DNA from: Dermacentor variabilis
Lineage: Eukaryota; Arthropoda; Arachnida; Ixodida; Ixodidae
Direction of reading: 5' to 3'
Length of the DNA: 64,000 nt
NCBI RefSeq assembly: GCF_050947875.1
Contig: NC_134568.1
Span: 253,093,267-253,157,266 of the forward strand
Shown: one piece after another, positions 33,281-43,739 of the stretch
How positions within the stretch are numbered: the stretch's first letter is position 1
Layout: each line of letters begins with the position of its first letter
Made by a program: the position numbers and the translations under genes
Notes under the pieces: generated by a model
What the model saw: only the letters and a program-made list of their open reading frames with translations
What the model was told of the DNA's origin: nothing
The model's database searches: none

Positions 33281-34219
33281 CTGACATGTTCAAAGTTGCC
33301 TCTTCCTCGGACAACACACTGTCATCTTCTAAATCTGAGCTTGGGTCGTATTCAGAGTCCAATCAGCAGTTGAAGTTCCCGCATGAGCAGCCATCTCAAA
33401 GCGATCACGCAGCCATGCTCAGGGAAAGAGTGCTTTCGTTTATTCTCACTCAGCCAGACAAAACAAAGAGAGCAACAGATGAAAGAGATACAACAAATAG
33501 CAGAGTCATCCTGGAGAAAGCACACAGACAAGAGAAGTACCCTTGTTGCTGGAAAGGAGGCGTGGCGTAGCGAGAACAGCAGGCCCATCTGTGGACACAC
33601 ATGCTTCACTAAGAGGAGAAAAGAGGGAAAATAGGCTTTAAGAAGTATAGAACTGATGGCAGAACCATCTCTGAGCTCGCCAACTTCGTGTTACTCCGTA
33701 CACCCAAGTGGAGAGAGGGGAGAATGTATGGGTACGTCACTGTCATGGTGGGACGTACCATGGTGGGAAACGTTCCGGCATGTCCGTAAAACTGAAATGG
33801 TTAGGGATAAGCTGGAACCTTATATTTGTTTTGGAATTTTTTATCTATTCTTAGCTTGGTTGTAAGTGACCTTATCCTAAGAAAATAAAAAAAAATCTTT
33901 CCTTGCACCGAAATTTCACAGTACCATTGCATTTTTTGGTCCACATGGAGAACACATAGCATGTTTATTCGCCCAATTTCTCTGCAAAAGAATAAAAAAC
34001 CGCCACTGTACGCGCACCTTGCTGTCAGAGAAGAGAGACTGTGCAGAGGTGGGAACTGATTATCTGTTGGCAATTAACGGAAACAATGTAAACAGCAGTG
34101 GCAGGAACGTCTCCACAGGCTGCTTGCTTTGACTGAGATCACAAACGGTACTATGCTACATTGTTACAGTGTTACATTGGTGTGCATTGTGGTATTTACA
34201 ACTGCTGTTGCTACTGCAG
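33281..34219. other. Intron 5, unassigned; coding-like open frame at 33286-33570
   Basis: The 94-residue + frame is Ser/Glu/Lys-rich (SSSDNTLSSSKSELGSYSES) with no domain and no convincing splice flanks. Possibly a transposon remnant. Ends in the acceptor TGCTACTGCAG at 34209-34219. Confidence 0.35.
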
Positions 34220-34453
34220 ATTCTGCAGAGGAGTGGTTCACAGACCCAAGGGGAACAAGTGGACAGCACAGCAGCTGCCGTTCTCTCTGACTCACTTGTG
34301 GAGGCTTTGGTGCCTGTTAACCCTGATGAGGTTATGGGCCAGAACCACAGTAACCTGGATGCAGTAGTCCCTGTTGTGGAGGAGCTCGTACAGGGCAGTT
34401 CTGTTGAACCAGGTGATCCTGGTGGCTTTGTTGCACAAGAGGTTTTAGTGCAG
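34220..34453 (+). CDS. ZNF236: ZNF236-like exon F: acidic linker
   Basis: After CTACTGCAG the phase-0 frame begins ILQRSGSQTQGEQVDSTAAA and continues as Val/Glu/Asp-rich text (LVEALVPVNPDEVMG, VVPVVEELVQGS) to GTGCAG|GTGAGA (34453/34454), phase 0. 234 nt (78 codons). No finger. It sits where vertebrate ZNF236 has a long acidic/Gln-rich inter-finger region. Phase-0 flanks and the absence of stops in a stop-rich neighbourhood support it. Confidence 0.72.
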
Positions 34454-34549
34454 GTGAGACAGAGAGTCATTCTATGTGCATGTCTTCTCCAAAAATGTGA
34501 TGGTGGTGCCACTCATGTGAAAGCAAATGACAGTTCTCATTGACATGCA

Positions 34550-34700
34550 TTAAAGGGACACTAGAGAGGAACACTGAATGAGTATGAAGCGGATCCTCTG
34601 AAGACTTATAATTTCATTTCATTGCAGAAAATAGTTCATTCTTGACAAGTGAAATAGAGGCTAGACACCCCATTTTGAACATTGTGCACAAACCATGGCA
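34550..34700 (+). mobile_element. Solo left end of a TTAA/AGGGACACTA element
   Basis: TTAA (34550-34553), then AGGGACACTAGAGAGGAACACTG, matching the first 10 bases of the element at 1856. No reverse-complement end was found downstream, so truncated. Confidence 0.55.
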
Positions 34701-34918
34701 CCTAACATCTGTGTGGTAACACACATTTCAGGTTATTTTTGCTTTATTTTTTCTGCCTAACCCACCTTTCTTTTCCAGGAAGAGTCAAGAAAGATTGCTA
34801 GGTTAGATTTTGCCAGCTTTCGAAAACATTACATCTCTTTGTTAATAAGCAGTTGGACAATCCTAACAAGATGCTGTCAAAATACTTTCCCAAAAGGGAG
34901 CTGCTGTGTAAATTTTAA

Positions 34919-35600
34919 AGGGGCCCTGAAACACTTTTCTAACTATAATAGAATGGCCTCACTATTAAAGGACAATCTCTCACGAATCTCATGCCACAAA
35001 ACTTTTTTGAATCCTTCAACTATAAGTGGCGTTATCTCACCGATACTGGCTTTCTCTCTCTTTTCGTCTCCACTAGCGTGCTGGAAGCTGCACAGCAGAG
35101 AAGCCAAGTGGGCAAAGCCCTGGCGAAAAATAGGGTGTTGCAGCGGTGAAAAGGCTCGTCGCGGCACCCCGTGGTGGCTGCGGTAGACTATGCTATACGG
35201 CACGCTATGCTATATGGCACGCTGCTGCCATTTCGGAGACCACATGCAGTAGACGCAGCTACACACAGTGCAAAGATGAAATTATTTTTCTGTCTCTTTG
35301 AGATCGCAGTCATTTATATTTTTTATCTATTTAATTCAGAATTGGCAATCATGTATTACTGTGAATGCTCTAGCAATCACAAAATCAGCCACTAGCGTTA
35401 GTGGATCCAGCTGCTTTCCATGACACTGACTGACAGCATAGTGGCAGTGAGGGCAGTTGGTTTTTCGCTGTTTTCGACTCAATATTGTAAATTACCCGCT
35501 GCATGCAGTGCATTAATATTTGGCTCACATGTTCACAGCAGCCTCTATGACAGATCGGCAACTTTTTCTTACTATCTTCAAAAAGTGTTCCAGGGCCCCT
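34919..35600. mobile_element. Kolobok/T2-like MITE (682 bp)
   Basis: The left end AGGGGCCCTGAAACACTTTT (after TTAA, 34915-34918) and the reverse complement of the right end, AGGGGCCCTGGAACACTTTT, match at 19 of 20. The right flank is TTCTAA rather than TTAA, probably mutated. No protein. Confidence 0.75.
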
Positions 35601-35738
35601 TTCTAACTTAAGCCTCTGCTCAGGTTTAGACTTATTGATATTTAGTGTTTCAGAAACGCAGGAATTCTTGTTTAGCTCCATATTTCTCTTTAGTGTCATT
35701 TTCACAAGACCGCACTTCGTTGTTTTAACTGCTGGGGA

Positions 35739-35899
35739 GGTATTGTGTAGAGTCCACCTAGTGGACTGTCCATTTTGGCCGTTCCTGATTGACAAGGGCT
35801 GCCCGTCTCCTCCTTGCTCGTACAGCTGCATCCAATCAGCAGCGGCCGAAATGGACAGTCCACTAGGTGGACTCTTACAGTGGGCTCTTACAGAATACC
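35739..35899. mobile_element. Short TIR MITE (161 bp)
   Basis: GGTATT...GAGTCCACCTAGTGGACTGTCCATTT at the left is mirrored by AAATGGACAGTCCACTAGGTGGACTC...AATACC at the right, with CGGCCG-type inner pairing. The core CCACCTAGTGG is nearly self-complementary. No target duplication identified. Confidence 0.8.
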
Positions 35900-36191
35900 A
35901 CCCCTGCTCATCCTCTGCATGAGCTAACTTGTTTTAACATTGCTTTTACTTCTTCTGTATTGGCTTATTAATACCTGATGACATCTGCTATTCACCTGAG
36001 ATGCAGTGATAAGCTTCTTTTTTTTTTAACTTCCAAGGTAGAGTATTCATTTGGAGAACCTGACTCTTGCCAGCACCTTTCGTTGTATTTTGCTGAAGCG
36101 TTGATTTCATTGTGTTAATGATGACGTTTCACAGAACTTGTGCAATTTTTTTACTTTTGCTTATTCTTATGTTCAGGCTGGTTGAAAGAGT

Positions 36192-37099
36192 ACCATATTT
36201 TTCGGTCTATAAGTCGCACCTTTGTATAAGTCGCACCCCCTTCAAAATAAGTTTTTCTGGAAAAAAAATGTACCTATCAATAAAAAGCAAAAAAAAAAGT
36301 CCAACCCTTCCCCTACCAGAAAATGGGCGTAAGTGAAGCTTGTCCTGTGTGCACCTGACCTTCGTCACAGTTGAAGGGCCCCTGAAACGGATCGGACAAA
36401 TATTATATACGTATAGGGTACAGCTAAAGTTAATCATTCGCACCACAATTTGCGTGAAGTGTCTTATATTAAAAGAGCTATGGATGATTACAAGTTACCC
36501 TCCTCCATAGTCATGCATTCTCTCCTCAACTCGTTTGCCGAGTGATGAGGGCTAAGCTCTGCCCTCACTGGCTCTGCGTCATGATGGCACGCCGTGTCGT
36601 CGACTTCCGGTTCTCTAAGAGCGAGTGTGCAAAGCTTCTCCAAACTCTCCGCCAGCTGCTTGGCAGTCCACCCCATGCGAAAGCTATCGAAGCAGTGTGC
36701 ATTGTGAGCATTCTGCGAGCTTGTACTCTGGTAGCAACTGTGTAGTTTGCGCAGGGGTGCGCGCTTATCTTGAAAGCGATCTGCAGATGCGACAACCTTG
36801 GAGTCGTTCGACTCACAGTCGGCCTGCCGCCGTTTGTGTTGCTACTCCGTCCGTGTCATACAGCGCTCGGCAACTCGATCACAAGAAGAACCAAGTACCT
36901 CCATAGCGCACACACAACCTGTACCAAGTGTCAGAGGAGGTCATCCCAGTGCACTTAATGTGGCCATAGCATCCAATCTGATTTTGACGGCAGTGTTTTT
37001 CTGAAAAAAAAAAACTATGTATATAAGTCGCACTGTTGCAAGTCGCGCCGACGAAAAATTCAGAAAAAAAAATGGGAATTATACACCGGAAAATGTGGT
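36192..37099. mobile_element. TIR DNA element with ATAAGTCGCAC subterminal repeats, hit by a TTAA-type element
   Basis: The left end ACCATATTTTTCGGTCTATAAGTCGCACC and the reverse complement of the right end, ACCACATTTTCCGGTGTATAA, pair. ATAAGTCGCAC occurs twice at the left and once at the right. Inside, AGGGCCCCTGAAACGGATCGG at about 36374 is the left end of a TTAA-type element whose right end is missing. Confidence 0.6.
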
Positions 37100-39234
37100 G
37101 CTCAAATGTGGTAATAGAAGTATTAGCTAATTGCAGCAACATTTGGGTGCAAACTAGTTGGTTTGCTTTTATTATAAGTGTACAGAATAAAACACACATC
37201 ATGGGAGAAGTGCTTGACCTGTGGTGTGCATTTTCTTCAATGCTCTTGTTTAAAAATGCCCTATTTCAGCTTATAGTAGTAATATATTTCACTGGTTACC
37301 TGTCGGCATAATTTTATGTTGTTTTATTATGCAGTTAAATTGAAGTAGCTTTTGAATACCTCTGTTATATTGTAATTCCCTAGAAAGCTATGTGAACAAA
37401 TAATGATGCTAATATGTCTTACTTTCCAGGAATTATGGGGATTTATCCACGTAAGGCTAGCTCAGTTTATGGGCTTTCTTTGAGTTTGTGTCACTTGGTT
37501 CTCTTCTATGACATCTGAATTCCCTTTGGTGGCAGCTTGTCACTAAGGCTGTGTGAACCTCATAATAGTTTTTGAGCAAACGGCTTGTTTTCGCTGGGAC
37601 TGTAACTCATGATATTAAGAGCATGGAAGCCTGTGCCATTTGTTAATGCTGCATGAAAAAATAAAAACTGCATGAGCAACTCTATAAGACACGCAATAAG
37701 GAACACGTGGGACAGCTCTGAGCGTGCGACTGAATTTTAATTGAAAAACATTCCTCATCTATGCATCAAGTCGATGCCACATCAACATGCACATAATGTA
37801 CCTTGATAGGCTAGGATGGCATTTGCAGCACTGTTGTAGTTAAAAAATTTATTCTTTGGTTTTGTTTGTCTTTTTTGGCATTTGTGTGCCTAATGGTATA
37901 TGTGTAGATAGGGTAGATTTATCATGTAAAATTTTGTTGTGACTTCAGTAGTGTTCTATGTATTTCCTTATTCATGTGGATCATGTTTGCCACTGATGTC
38001 TTCACATACCATCGTGCATTCCCTGATGCTACCTGCGGTATGATTAGGTGTGCCGCGAGATATGAGCAATGTCTCAGAAAAAGTAATTAAGCTATTAAGC
38101 TCAAAGCACGAACGTTGCTTTGCACTTCTTGTGATTTCACTGCTGTTAAAAAGTGCATTGAAGGTTAAGTTTTTAAAATTTTCATTACGGGTAATGCATG
38201 TCTTGGTTTGATTCAATTTGTTCACTCACTTTATTTTTGACGCAGGAAACAATTTGTACATCAAAATTAACTTCGTTATCAGTTCAAACATATTAAACTA
38301 CTGATTTTATAGACTATAATGTGCAGTTAATCTATTGCTTTGTCCTCTTTTCTCCTCGTCCCTTTGCCCACTACTGCTGACTGATGTCAGCCTTGAGTTG
38401 GACATTTATGGGGTGTTCAGCAAGCTTTTTTTTTTTTCATATTCAACCATTTTATCTCTGTCTTTTTACTGCCAGGTTGAAGGCATTTCTTGAAGCCAGT
38501 TGTTGAAGGCAGTTGTTGAAGGCAGTCACACCTATTTTTTAGCATTTTCTTTGCAGGCATTTGTGTATATGGGGCATCAACATACACAAGTGCATAGGCA
38601 GAGCTGGGAAGCAACACAGTGTCACTGACAGTAGTATGGGGAGTAATGCTGTTGTGCATCTTGTGGCGTTCCCACACTGGTAGAGAGTTATGAGCAAACT
38701 GCAGAACGAAAAGGTTGTTCATCCTTAAGTTGTTGAAATGAAGGAGGAAGGCTTTACGGCATGTTTTGTGCCTACAGCTGTGCAGTGGAGCATGTTTAGG
38801 CTAGGTTAAGCCAGCAACTTAATAAAACCTGTTGCTGGGCAAGCTGCTTCATAACGCTTAGAAAGAAGATACTGCGCAAAAAGGTACTGCTCAAAGTTGA
38901 AAATTTGCGCTAGTCTCTGTCTCTGCCTAATCATTCTTGTGCGTTTTGCGCAGTCTCATTTTCATAAGTCAAAAATTTTGGGATGCAATCAAGTCTTTGT
39001 GGGGCAGCACTGGGCTACTCTTGTGTCACGGCTCTTTCGCCAAGCTTCAAGACTCACTTCTACTTCTCTTAAATTGCTGAGAAACAGGCTACAGGACCAA
39101 GAACCATGTGGGCCACTTCTGTAGCAATGTCAAACTTCTCACGCTTTTCACACTGCCTAATTATATGCTTGATTTTGACAGGAACACGAGCTGCACAGCT
39201 GAAGGCTGCAAACAAAGATCATTTCCCATGACTC
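37100..39234. other. Intron 6, middle part; no gene seen
   Basis: AT-rich. A short tandem repeat of AGTTGTTGAAGGC occurs at 38498-38526. A minus-strand open frame at 38417-38722 has no domain I recognise. Confidence 0.5.
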
Positions 39235-39408
39235 AAAATAAATAAATTGTAGAGTTTTACGTGCCAAAACCACAATTCTATTATGAGGCACGCCGCCGGG
39301 GGGGGTTCCGGAATAGTTTGGACCATCTGGGGTTCTTTAACGTGCACCTAAATATAAGTACGCTGGTATTGTTGCATTTCGCCCCCATCAAAATGTGGCC
39401 GCTGTGGC
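39235..39408 (-). repeat. tRNA-derived SINE, 5'-truncated, with 12-bp target duplication
   Basis: The SINE body reads on the minus strand (TTAAAGAACCCCAGATGGTCC) and ends in an ATTTATTT-type tail. TTCCCATGACTC flanks it exactly at 39223-39234 and 39409-39420. The tRNA head with its pol III boxes is missing. Confidence 0.85.
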
Positions 39409-39420
39409 TTCCCATGACTC

Positions 39421-39757
39421 GAAGAGTAACTTGCAAGTAACCCATTTACTTAGTATAGTAATGTTACCAGAAAAAAACTAATTAAGTAGAAGTACCAATA
39501 ACTGACTCACAAAAGTAGTTTGGAAGTTACCAAGCTACCAACGAAAGTATACACATACATTGACTTGAGCAAAGTATTCAAGTTACGTACGAGCCTGCCG
39601 GCCATTCAGTGTTTTTTTTTTTTTTATCGTCTAGCATCTGTGCAGCTTTGCTGAAAGTGGCATGACACACTTAACTGTCACAGTTCGGGCCAATGCTGTG
39701 TCACATATTTCTGGTGTATGGCATTCTGTGGTAATTTGTGCATCTTGTGTGAACCAG
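39421..39757. other. Intron 6, last part
   Basis: No feature beyond a T-run (39613-39625) and the acceptor TGTGTGAACCAG at 39746-39757. Confidence 0.5.
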
Positions 39758-39886
39758 GACAACTTGCAGCAGTTACAAGGGACCTTGTTTGGTGGCCAGA
39801 ATGACCAAGTGGACCTTGGACAGGCAACACAGGTGTTCTCACAAAATGGCTTCTTCTCACAAACATTGCCACAGCTCACACTGCAA
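39758..39886 (+). CDS. ZNF236: ZNF236-like exon G: Gln-rich linker
   Basis: The phase-0 frame DNLQQLQGTLFGGQNDQVDLGQATQ continues to QLTLQ at the donor CAA|GTGAGT (39886/39887), phase 0, 129 nt. Gln/Asp-rich with hydrophobic spacing, no finger. It lies in order and phase between the acidic exon F and exon H. The donor is near-consensus and the acceptor has a modest pyrimidine tract. Confidence 0.7.
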
Positions 39887-40354
39887 GTGAGTGTATTTCT
39901 ATATGTAATTCTCTATTTACTGACTTCTAGAAACTGTGCCACACCATTACATATACTTGTAGTAATATACTTGTGGTAGTATATGTATATGGAGCAGTAA
40001 TTTATTATGTCTTGATTTGTTTTGTATGCACTTGCAGTGCTTGTAATATAGAATTTGATGATGACAGATGTTCTCAAACCTTTTGATCCTCTCAACCTGG
40101 TTAGGCTTGAGTGGAATTGGGCTAGTGTTGGTAACATTTCACTGGTGAAAAATGTTTTCTATGGAATGAAGCTTAGAAGCTCCTGGCATATGAAACACAA
40201 AGATGCACATGAAACCTTCTTTGAGCATGTCTAACACTAAGAGCTCATGCTGGCAGCACATGGACTACTTTCTAGGAGTGCTTAAACATTCTTGCTTGGG
40301 TGCCCCATTTCCAGGTTAAGTAAATTTTATGGGTTATTTTTGTCTCTTCTTTAG

Positions 40355-40587
40355 GGTGATGCGTTGGATGTGGGCACTCTGGCTAACAGTTTTGTGACAT
40401 CATCACTTGGTACACCAGCTGAGCTTGCTTCAGGCACGCCTGAAAATGATGAGCTGGTTGGTGAGCTCCCAGTAGCCCATGATGATGCTAATCCGGCCTT
40501 ATCACAAGAGTCAACGCTGCAGCAGGTAGCACAAGATGCTCTGCGTGGCACAGAAGTGGATACAGGAGATGATGACAAGCCTTTTGT
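40355..40587 (+). CDS. ZNF236: ZNF236-like exon H: acidic linker ending in a finger lead-in
   Basis: After TTCTTTAG the phase-0 frame reads GDALDVGTLANSFVTSSLG, then an acidic part (TPENDELVGELPVAHDDAN) and TGDDDKPFV, where the last Val codon is split GT|T. The donor is TTTTGT|GTGAGT (40587/40588), phase 2. KPF plus the next exon's CTVC gives the canonical KPFVCxxC start of a C2H2 finger, which ties this exon to exon I across nearly 11 kb. 233 nt. Confidence 0.78.
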
Positions 40588-41960
40588 GTGAGTGGGCAAC
40601 TTTGCTATTTGCTGGCAGGTTCATAGCGGCCAAATGCAGCCCTGCTCATGGCAGTAGTCTCATATTTGTGATCATAGCACAATTCTTTGTCAAATGTGCT
40701 GATGTAATGCTTGTTTTACTTTTGCATTTACAGAGGTTCAGTCTTTATGGACTATGTGGGCAAGCTCAGCGTAACAATGAGCAATCGACGATAATTTCTA
40801 AGTCCAGCACAAATTATGACTTGTTATGAAATTTCTGTGCACAAAATAAGGCGACTTAGTGTTGAAAACTTCATTTCCTTCAACGTGTTTGAAGTATAGT
40901 GCCAGCTTAATTAAACCGATGTCATGGTTTCACCATGTGGTGCTAGTTCAGTTATGTGTTGCTAGAGCTCAAGTGCGTACACTCGTATGTTAGCCAAAAA
41001 GAATGTTATAAGAATATATGAAATGTTTGCTCCTAAAATATTGCAAGGTCAGTTCAATGAAGTTTTCAATTTAACCTCAGAATGCCCAATGTATCATTTC
41101 TATTAACCGAGTTTGGCACCTCAAATTCTCATTTAAGCATGGGAAATTAATGTAAAGCCCATAGTAGCATTTTTGACATGTACAAGGAAAGCTTAAGCTG
41201 TAGATAGTACAGCAAACCAGTTATTGATTAATTAGCACTGTAATAAATAATTTATAACCAGAAAAACATTTCTTGCTTTCTTTTTTATGATTGTACTCTT
41301 CATGGCCAAGATTGAAGAGGAACAAGTTGTTTTAATTTTCTTTTGTGTGGAATGGTGTTTGGGCTTTGTGGTGTAAAGGAAATTTTGGTTAAAAGTACAT
41401 CTTTATTGAAGACAGGTCTACCTGTACTAAACATTGGAAACATTTGTAGAGGCTCACAAAACTATGCAAAAACAGCTGAATTCACTTCAAAAATTGGCTG
41501 CTATTATTTTATGACCAGAAACATTTTGAACAATGAGATCATGGGGTACACATAGGCAGAGAGTTTTTATTTTTTCAAGGTAGGCTGGGGCCCGACCAGC
41601 TTTCTGATATATATATATATTTCTTTTCTTACACTTGAAGAAACTTCGTATGACCTCGAAGAATTGGTCTCTGAATTGATGGCGTTATATGAGTATATAA
41701 AAAACCTCATAGTAGGAGACAGTTCACTTTCACAGCCTGAGTCCTCTCGGTGGTGTAATCTTCCTTTGTGCAATTGTCCTATACTTGGCTATCACTAATA
41801 CTGCTTCACCTTTTCGGCGAAACTGCAGCCTCTTGCTCTCTCGCTGTCTTCTTTTCTTTTTCTGTGTGTCCAAGTATAAGCGCTGCTGTGCATGACTGCT
41901 GTTGATTCTGATTTCGAGTGAATCCGGCTTGGCCTCATTTCGGTTACTGAGTGGATTATA
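40588..41960. other. Intron 8, first part
   Basis: AT-rich. TA repeat at 41609-41621. 41640-41955 resembles a dispersed repeat (C/T-rich TTTTCTTTTTCTGTGTGTCC) of unknown family. No exon seen. Confidence 0.45.
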
Positions 41961-43739
41961 CAGTGTTCTCCAACTATCATGCACCAAGACTTAAAGAAAG
42001 AGCAGTTCTGTTACTCAAAGAAAACCTAGTGCATATTGTTTCCAGTACAGTGGAGTAGCCGCCAGTAATTATTTTGTTACTGAGAATTAATTCAGTAATT
42101 GCAATTAATTATCCAACTCGAGAAGTACTGTCCTAATCTTCAAATTGTCAGTGAGGCATTTGTAGGCACCCCCAAATGACATCTGACTGCGGTGTTTTCA
42201 GCGACATACTAATTGCGTACATTTTTTTCTGACTGGTAAAGAAACCTCATGAAATATGAAAAATACCACGTGAGTGCGCTCCCACCCGCATCATAAAGCA
42301 GTGCCCTCAAATAAGCTGATGGAAAGCAACAGCACTGTCTGTCGCAAACCTGAAGAAACAGAGCATCACCTTGATAATGGTATGGAAGGAGCACCAACAG
42401 CAGGTTCCGCAGCTATTCCTCCCTTTCATTTCTACATCACACTTATTATCCTTCTCTCAAGGCCGACTGATCACATTAATAACAAAATCCCCTTGATAAC
42501 ATGGCCAGAGCACTGCTCTGACGACGACAAAATGTGAAAAGCAATGTGATAGGCATAGAATGTTTCAAAATCTCGGCTTTGCCTGCACTGCACTGAAAGA
42601 ATGTGAGCGAAGCTATATTTTGTACCCGAAACTTGCTCCAGACCAAAGCCAAATTAATGTGACCATTTAATTTTTCATGAAAGTGTATATGTGCTTCAAA
42701 AACAGGTTCATGTCAAAAGATAAAAGCGAAATAAACAGACCAGGAAGCAACCAATGTGTAGAGAAAAGGCAAAACCGATGCATTCAAGAAAGTAGATACA
42801 GTTAAACCTGCATAAAACGAACCTCTATACAATGAATTTTTCGATATTCCGAAGTTTTTCTATTCCCTGCCATCACTCCATAGAAGCACATGTATTTGTG
42901 ACCTCTATGTAACAAAGTGGCACCAAGAGACACCCTGGAAATAACGAATTCCCTTTGCCAACCACCTAGTGAATTTTGCCCCAAATTTTGTTATTTTAGC
43001 ACAAGCAACAGCCACATGCATCTCCTGCGGTTTCCCCGCCGCCGACGTAGCGCGAAGTGGAGTTATCCCGCTTGGCATGCATGTAGTAGCCACGGCAACA
43101 GCGAGACTTCCGCAGAGTGCTGCCAGTGCAACACGCAGGGAAGCACGGAGCAAAATGCCCCAGCGACAGCGAGGCTTCCGCATAGTGCCGTTGGCGCAGA
43201 GAGTAGGGAGGATCAACGCTTGTCCGCACTTGTCTACATGTGCATTGAGGCACCCCCTGCGTCCCTTGAGCCGGCCGAGAGAGAATTTGATTATGAAGAG
43301 GAAGAGGCGCTACACATGCATTGAGGCACCCCCGGCATTTCTTGAGCCGGCCGGCAATGCAATTCTTGATGACAGTGATCTAAGGAAGGGAAAGACGCTT
43401 GATTCTGCAAGCCATGAGGGAGCACAGCAAAGCGTCGCTGCGGCCGTGTCCTTATTTCCTCCTCCTGTCAAACATCCCGCCACTCATTCTAAGTAACGTT
43501 GCTGCCGCTTGCCAGTTGCCAGCGGCACGACGGAAGCACCACTCTTTGGTAGCTACAGAAGTGTCTGCACTTCGCTTCGTTAACCTGACACCAGGTGACA
43601 CTACTAAGAAGAATAGGACGGCTTTTTATGTCTCGTGGAGTTGTGGTCACTCTTTGTCTCCTCATTTTTGACACCGTACGCACGTGCGAGCTGGCTCCTG
43701 TGTCCACGCATCCTCTCACTTTGGTGTATCATTCCAAGG

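Noticed and set aside
43399..43671. Open frames in the Tigger leader (42917-43671)
   Set aside because: They precede the helix-turn-helix, show no Tigger motifs and switch frame between duplicated 36-bp segments.
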